Positions 5,693 to 8,411 of a stretch of DNA of 8,411 nt are shown here, one piece after another. The notes under the pieces are model-generated. The model saw only the letters and a program-made list of their open reading frames with translations, made no database searches and was not told where the DNA came from. The translations under genes and the position numbers were made by a program. Within the stretch, counting starts at the first letter, position 1; every line of letters starts with the position of its first letter. The stretch is from Dehalococcoidales bacterium (GTDB lineage: Bacteria; Chloroflexota; Dehalococcoidia; Dehalococcoidales; UBA5760): positions 1 to 8,411 of the forward strand of contig JAFGFP010000083.1 of the NCBI GenBank assembly GCA_016931015.1, read 5' to 3'.

Positions 5693-7300
5693 ATGACGGA
5701 ACTGAAGACTAATGTCCTTTACTTCGGGGATAATGCAAAAATCCTGTGTAACCGCGACTATTTCCCGGATAACTCCATCGACCTCGTCTACCTGGACCCG
5801 CCGTTCAACAGCAAGAAGGACTATAACATACTGTTCAAGGAGAACGGCGGCGTCGAGTCCGAAGCCCAGATACAAGCCTTTACCGATAGCTGGCAATGGA
5901 CGCAGGCGGCACAGGATACCTACCACGAAATTGTGACTAACGGGCCGATAAAGGTAGCCAGCCTGATTGGCGCTCTCCATGACGCCCTGGGCAATAACGA
6001 CGTCATGGCTTATCTGGTGATGATGACCATCAGGTTAGTGGAGCTTCACCGGGTGCTTAAAGATACCGGCTCGCTATATCTCCACTGCGACCCCACCGCC
6101 AGCCACTACCTGAAACTGGTCTTAGACCAGATATTCGGGCCGGTGAACTTCAGGAATGAGATTGTGTGGAAAAGAACCACGGCCCATAACGACCCTGGGC
6201 GGTATGGTGCAAATGCTGACCGTATCATGTTTTACACCAAGACCAGCTCTTGGATATGGAATCAGATTTACCGACCACATGAACAAGAATACAAAGCAAG
6301 ATTCCGCTACAAAGACCCTGATGGTAGATTATGGGCTGACGATAACCTTACTGCAAAAGGTTTATCAGGCGGTGGTTATGAGTATGAGTATAAAGGTGTA
6401 AAATCGCTTTGGCGTTGCCCAATAGAAACTATGAAACAGTTAGACGACGAGGGGAGATTACATTTTACTAAAGCTGGTGGAATTAGGCTTAAACGATATT
6501 TAGATGAAATAAAGGGTACTGTTCTTCAAAGTCTTTGGGATGATATTCCGCCAATCAACTCTCAAGCTAGAGAAAGACTTGGCTACGAAACGCAGAAACC
6601 CCTGGCTCTCTTGGAGCGCATCATTCAAGCTAGCTCCAACGAAGGGGATGTCGTCCTCGACCCCTTCTGCGGCTGCGGCACAGCGGTGGCGGCCGCCCAT
6701 AAGCTGAACCGCCGCTGGATAGGTATCGATATTACCCACCTGGCTATCGCTCTCATGCGCAACCGCCTCAAGGACAGCTTCGGCATTGACGCCGAGGTTA
6801 TCGGCGAGCCGGCGGACTTATCCGGAGCCAAGGCCCTGGCTAACGAAGACCGGTATCAGTTCCAGTGGTGGGCGCTGAGCCTCATCAAAGCCCGCCCCAT
6901 CGGTGATAAAAAGAAGGGGGCGGATAAGGGGATTGACGGCGTTATCCTTTTTACCGATGACACTACCGGCAAGCCCAAGCGGGTGGTGGTTCAGGTAAAG
7001 AGCGGGCACGTCGGCGCAAATACTGTGCGGGAGCTTAAAGCGGTGGCGGCAAACGAGGCTATCGGCGTCCTGATAACACTTGAGCCGCCCACCGGCCCGA
7101 TGAAGGTCGAGGCGGTGGATGCCGACTATTACCACTCACCCGGATGGGATAAGGACTACCCCAAAATCCAGATACTCACCATAGAGGAGCTACTGCACGG
7201 TAAGACCGTGGATATGCCCCCGCAGACTCAGACCAGTGTCACTTTCGCTAAAGCCCCGAAGATTTCCAAGAAGGAAGGGGAACAGCTTTCCATGGGCTAA
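5693..7300 (+). CDS. Beta-class DNA adenine methyltransferase fused to an Mrr-like PD-(D/E)XK nuclease domain
   Basis: Probable single-chain restriction-modification protein of 535 residues. Motif IV DPPF (35-38) comes first, then conserved LYLHCDPTASHYL (128-140) and NEIVWKR (155-161), a target-recognition region (about 162-299), motif X QKPLALLERI (301-310), and motif I DPFCGCGTA (323-331). The order IV-TRD-X-I defines the beta class, and DPPF rather than SPP(Y/F) points to N6-adenine. After a linker, residues about 388-500 look like an Mrr-type nuclease: GADKGIDGVI with Asp 415, then VVVQVKSG with Gln 434 and Lys 436, a D...QxK variant of PD-(D/E)XK. No separate endonuclease or specificity gene is in the window, so cutting and methylation may reside in this chain. 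The nuclease role is inference. The DNA between about 6160 and 6590 is AT-rich unlike either flank. The start ATG follows a G-rich ribosome site. Confidence 0.9.
   Translation: MTELKTNVLYFGDNAKILCNRDYFPDNSIDLVYLDPPFNSKKDYNILFKENGGVESEAQIQAFTDSWQWTQAAQDTYHEIVTNGPIKVASLIGALHDALGNNDVMAYLVMMTIRLVELHRVLKDTGSLYLHCDPTASHYLKLVLDQIFGPVNFRNEIVWKRTTAHNDPGRYGANADRIMFYTKTSSWIWNQIYRPHEQEYKARFRYKDPDGRLWADDNLTAKGLSGGGYEYEYKGVKSLWRCPIETMKQLDDEGRLHFTKAGGIRLKRYLDEIKGTVLQSLWDDIPPINSQARERLGYETQKPLALLERIIQASSNEGDVVLDPFCGCGTAVAAAHKLNRRWIGIDITHLAIALMRNRLKDSFGIDAEVIGEPADLSGAKALANEDRYQFQWWALSLIKARPIGDKKKGADKGIDGVILFTDDTTGKPKRVVVQVKSGHVGANTVRELKAVAANEAIGVLITLEPPTGPMKVEAVDADYYHSPGWDKDYPKIQILTIEELLHGKTVDMPPQTQTSVTFAKAPKISKKEGEQLSMG
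6160..6590 (+). other. AT-rich tract covering the methyltransferase target-recognition region
   Basis: By hand count, 6241-6600 is about 41% GC, against about 52% for 5701-6240 and about 62% for 6601-6840. Third codon positions are about 30% G/C over residues 203-300 and about three quarters over the next fifty codons. Leucine is written TTA or CTT and arginine often AGA within the tract, against CTG/CTC and CGC outside it. The right edge is abrupt at the start of motif X (residue 301); the left edge is more gradual after NEIVWKR. The reading frame is intact across both edges. This looks like a segment of different origin within one gene. Confidence 0.75.
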
Positions 7301-7403
7301 AGCGGGTGTCGGGGTATAGACCAATAGCTATGAAACCTGATAGGCTGTTCTTAGCATGGCTTACCTTCAACCGACTTTTAGAGTTTAATGCCGGGGAGCC
7401 CAA

Positions 7404-7420
7404 GAGGGGCGAAGCCCCTC
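7404..7420. repeat. Palindrome, 7-bp stem with GAA loop
   Basis: GAGGGGC, loop GAA, GCCCCTC: a perfect 7-bp G/C-rich stem. Followed nine bases later by a second, longer hairpin. The pair has the style of a REP-like intergenic repeat, but only one copy of the pair is in this window. Confidence 0.7.
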
Positions 7421-7429
7421 CAAAATACC

Positions 7430-7458
7430 TCCCCTTCCCTTTGACAAAGGGAAGGGGA
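7430..7458. repeat. Palindrome, 13-bp stem with GAC loop
   Basis: A perfect 13-bp inverted repeat, left arm TCCCCTTCCCTTT and right arm AAAGGGAAGGGGA, around a 3-base loop GAC. Each arm is wholly pyrimidine or wholly purine. There is no following T-run. It ends 19 bases before the start codon of the zinc-ribbon gene, so a folded transcript could affect its translation. Confidence 0.8.
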
Positions 7459-7477
7459 AAGAGGGGATAGGATTACA

Positions 7478-7699
7478 ATGCTATTTAAAATAGCCTGCCC
7501 TGAATGTAAAACCGAAGGCAGCTTCTCTCTCCGCGACCAGCGCTACCAGGGGCCGTACCGCTGCTGGAAATGCCGGGCGCTTTATACTATCCTGATAGAA
7601 GACGAAGAGCTTAAGTCCTGCCAGCCGCTAACCGAGGACGAGTTCCAGAAGCAGCAGGAAATCGAGGTCATGAAGCGCAAGTTCCGGAAGCCGGAATAG
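7478..7699 (+). CDS. Small zinc-ribbon protein
   Basis: A 73-residue protein of no recognised family. Two CxxC knuckles, CPEC (Cys 7 and 10) and CWKC (Cys 29 and 32), 18 residues apart, form a typical zinc ribbon; zinc binding is inferred from this spacing. The rest (about 38-73) is highly charged, probably helical, ending in a basic stretch KRKFRKPE that could contact nucleic acid. The start ATG has AGGA five bases upstream. It sits between the methyltransferase gene and the second copy of the small paralogous protein. Composition is like the host genes, so it does not look recently transferred. Possible roles include a transcription-linked or DNA-binding accessory, but the sequence does not choose. 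Confidence 0.75.
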   Translation: MLFKIACPECKTEGSFSLRDQRYQGPYRCWKCRALYTILIEDEELKSCQPLTEDEFQKQQEIEVMKRKFRKPE

Positions 7700-7733
7700 C
7701 CGAACGCCGCCCGGAGCTAAAAGAGTTGTTAAA

Positions 7734-8027
7734 ATGGTTACTTTCGTAAGCAACGGCCTGGGCACGATCTACGATACCGAAGAAAAAGATACCCTGGCCA
7801 AGGTTGCCTACCGCATCTACCGCAACCCGGCCACGGAGCAGCGGGGCGAGGAGTGGTGGGGCAGCTTCGCCATTAAATTTCCGGTGGCCGAGCTCGACGA
7901 GTATACCCTTGAGATGGAGGATGGGAGGAAGGGCGCCTGCTCGCTACAGATGCGTAAGGTACAGCAGATAACCGAGACCCTCATCTTCTACCATTACGAC
8001 CTAACTGGAATCGGTGTGCTCAAGTAG
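7734..8027 (+). CDS. Uncharacterised small protein, paralogue of the one at 5375-5680
   Basis: Family not recognised. The 97 residues contain VAYRIY (24-29), EWWG (40-43), YTLEMEDGRKGACSL (57-71), and FYHYDLTGIG (85-94). Aligned without gaps from the tyrosine of the core to the GxG, 16 of 38 positions match the protein at 5375-5680, and the YRxY and WWG patterns upstream also line up. There is no signal peptide or membrane segment. The ribosome site is modest (AAGAG, eight bases upstream). It follows the zinc-ribbon gene by 34 bases and precedes proA by 18, so it is probably part of the same transcript. Function is unknown; the conserved acidic-glycine turn and single cysteine are the residues to watch. 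Confidence 0.82.
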   Translation: MVTFVSNGLGTIYDTEEKDTLAKVAYRIYRNPATEQRGEEWWGSFAIKFPVAELDEYTLEMEDGRKGACSLQMRKVQQITETLIFYHYDLTGIGVLK

Positions 8028-8045
8028 CCCAAAGGAGTGAAAGCT

Positions 8046-8411
8046 ATGAAGACCGCAATCGAAGAGCTGGAAGAAAAAGGGGAAGCCGCCAAGGCCGCCT
8101 CCCGCCGCATGGCCTATCTATCCACCGAGGTCAAGAACCGGGCCCTGGGTAACATCGCCGAAGACCTGCTGGCCAAGCAGAAGGAGATACTGGCCGCAAA
8201 CCGGATTGATTACCAGGCCGGTGAGTCCTCCGGGATGAGCGCCGCCATGCTCGACCGGCTGATGCTCTCCCCGGAGCGCCTCAGCGCCATGGCCCAGGAC
8301 GTGCTCACCGTAGCCGCCCTCCCCGACCCGGTGGGCGAGGTCTTCGACATGCGCACCCTGCCCAACGGCCTGATGCTGGGGAGAAAGCGGGTGCCGCTGG
8401 GGGTCATCGGC
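8046..8411 (+). CDS. proA: Gamma-glutamyl phosphate reductase, N-terminal part (runs off right edge)
   Basis: ProA reduces gamma-glutamyl phosphate to glutamate semialdehyde with NADPH, the step after ProB in proline synthesis. The first 122 residues are present. The family's N-terminal landmarks are clear: MSAAMLDRLMLSPERL (64-79), VAALPDPVGEV (89-99), PNGLMLGRKRVPLGVIG (106-122), the last leading into the nucleotide-binding domain. The catalytic cysteine lies beyond the window. The start ATG has the strongest ribosome site in the right half, AAAGGAG at 8031-8037, eight bases upstream. It is on the same strand as proB, 2.7 kb downstream, with four accessory genes between. Confidence 0.96.
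   Translation, partial: MKTAIEELEEKGEAAKAASRRMAYLSTEVKNRALGNIAEDLLAKQKEILAANRIDYQAGESSGMSAAMLDRLMLSPERLSAMAQDVLTVAALPDPVGEVFDMRTLPNGLMLGRKRVPLGVIG

Larger units (their letters stand above)
7301..7477. other. Intergenic region with two adjacent hairpins
   Basis: This 177-base gap breaks an otherwise tightly packed gene run. Its first hundred bases show nothing recognisable. The second part holds two strong palindromes (7404-7420 and 7430-7458) directly upstream of the zinc-ribbon gene. Neither is followed by a T-run, so they do not look like intrinsic terminators. No good promoter was found for the downstream genes, which may depend on read-through. Confidence 0.6.

Noticed and set aside
7441..7446. 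TTGACA in the loop of the second hairpin as a -35 box for the zinc-ribbon gene
   Set aside because: The only -10-like hexamers are 21 or more bases away or overlap the start codon.
7330..7470. 46-codon frame running through the two hairpins
   Set aside because: Its second half is simply the translation of the palindromes, and it lacks a ribosome site.

Overview
The window reads as ordinary bacterial chromosome of moderately high GC, with compact single-strand gene runs and E. coli-like sigma70 promoters (TTGACA/TATAAT type). The mix of a CetZ-like tubulin homologue, a LOG/TIGR00725 protein, type I GAPDH, enolase and a PUA-domain glutamate 5-kinase would fit a Chloroflexota/Dehalococcoidia-type genome. 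That taxonomic guess is inference from gene content and style only; no marker gene settles it.

Left half (1-3880) is transcribed leftward. In transcription order it holds a LOG-like nucleotide-binding protein, enolase, type I glyceraldehyde-3-phosphate dehydrogenase, and the N-terminal 262 residues of a CetZ/FtsZ-superfamily GTPase that runs off the left edge. LOG-eno look like one transcript; gap and the tubulin homologue each have their own visible promoter. Enolase and GAPDH are lower-glycolysis/gluconeogenesis enzymes.

A 404-base divergent intergenic region (3818-4221) separates this from the right half. It has a leftward promoter at one end and a rightward promoter at the other; about 285 bases between them are unexplained.

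Right half (4222-8411) is transcribed rightward: proB, an unrecognised ~100-residue protein, a beta-class adenine methyltransferase fused to an Mrr-like PD-(D/E)XK nuclease domain, a 177-base gap with two strong hairpins, a small zinc-ribbon protein, a second unrecognised ~100-residue protein, and the start of proA. ProB and ProA catalyse the first two steps of proline synthesis and are often adjacent; here about 2.7 kb of accessory genes lies between them.

The most notable observations are: (a) the methyltransferase gene is a compositional mosaic, with its target-recognition region markedly AT-rich against GC-rich flanks and a sharp downstream edge at motif X, suggesting recombinational replacement of the specificity domain; (b) the two small proteins on either side of the restriction-modification gene are paralogues sharing an ExEDGRxGxCSL core; (c) a CetZ-like tubulin homologue occurs in a bacterial context. 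No rRNA, tRNA, CRISPR array, transposase or phage gene was seen.
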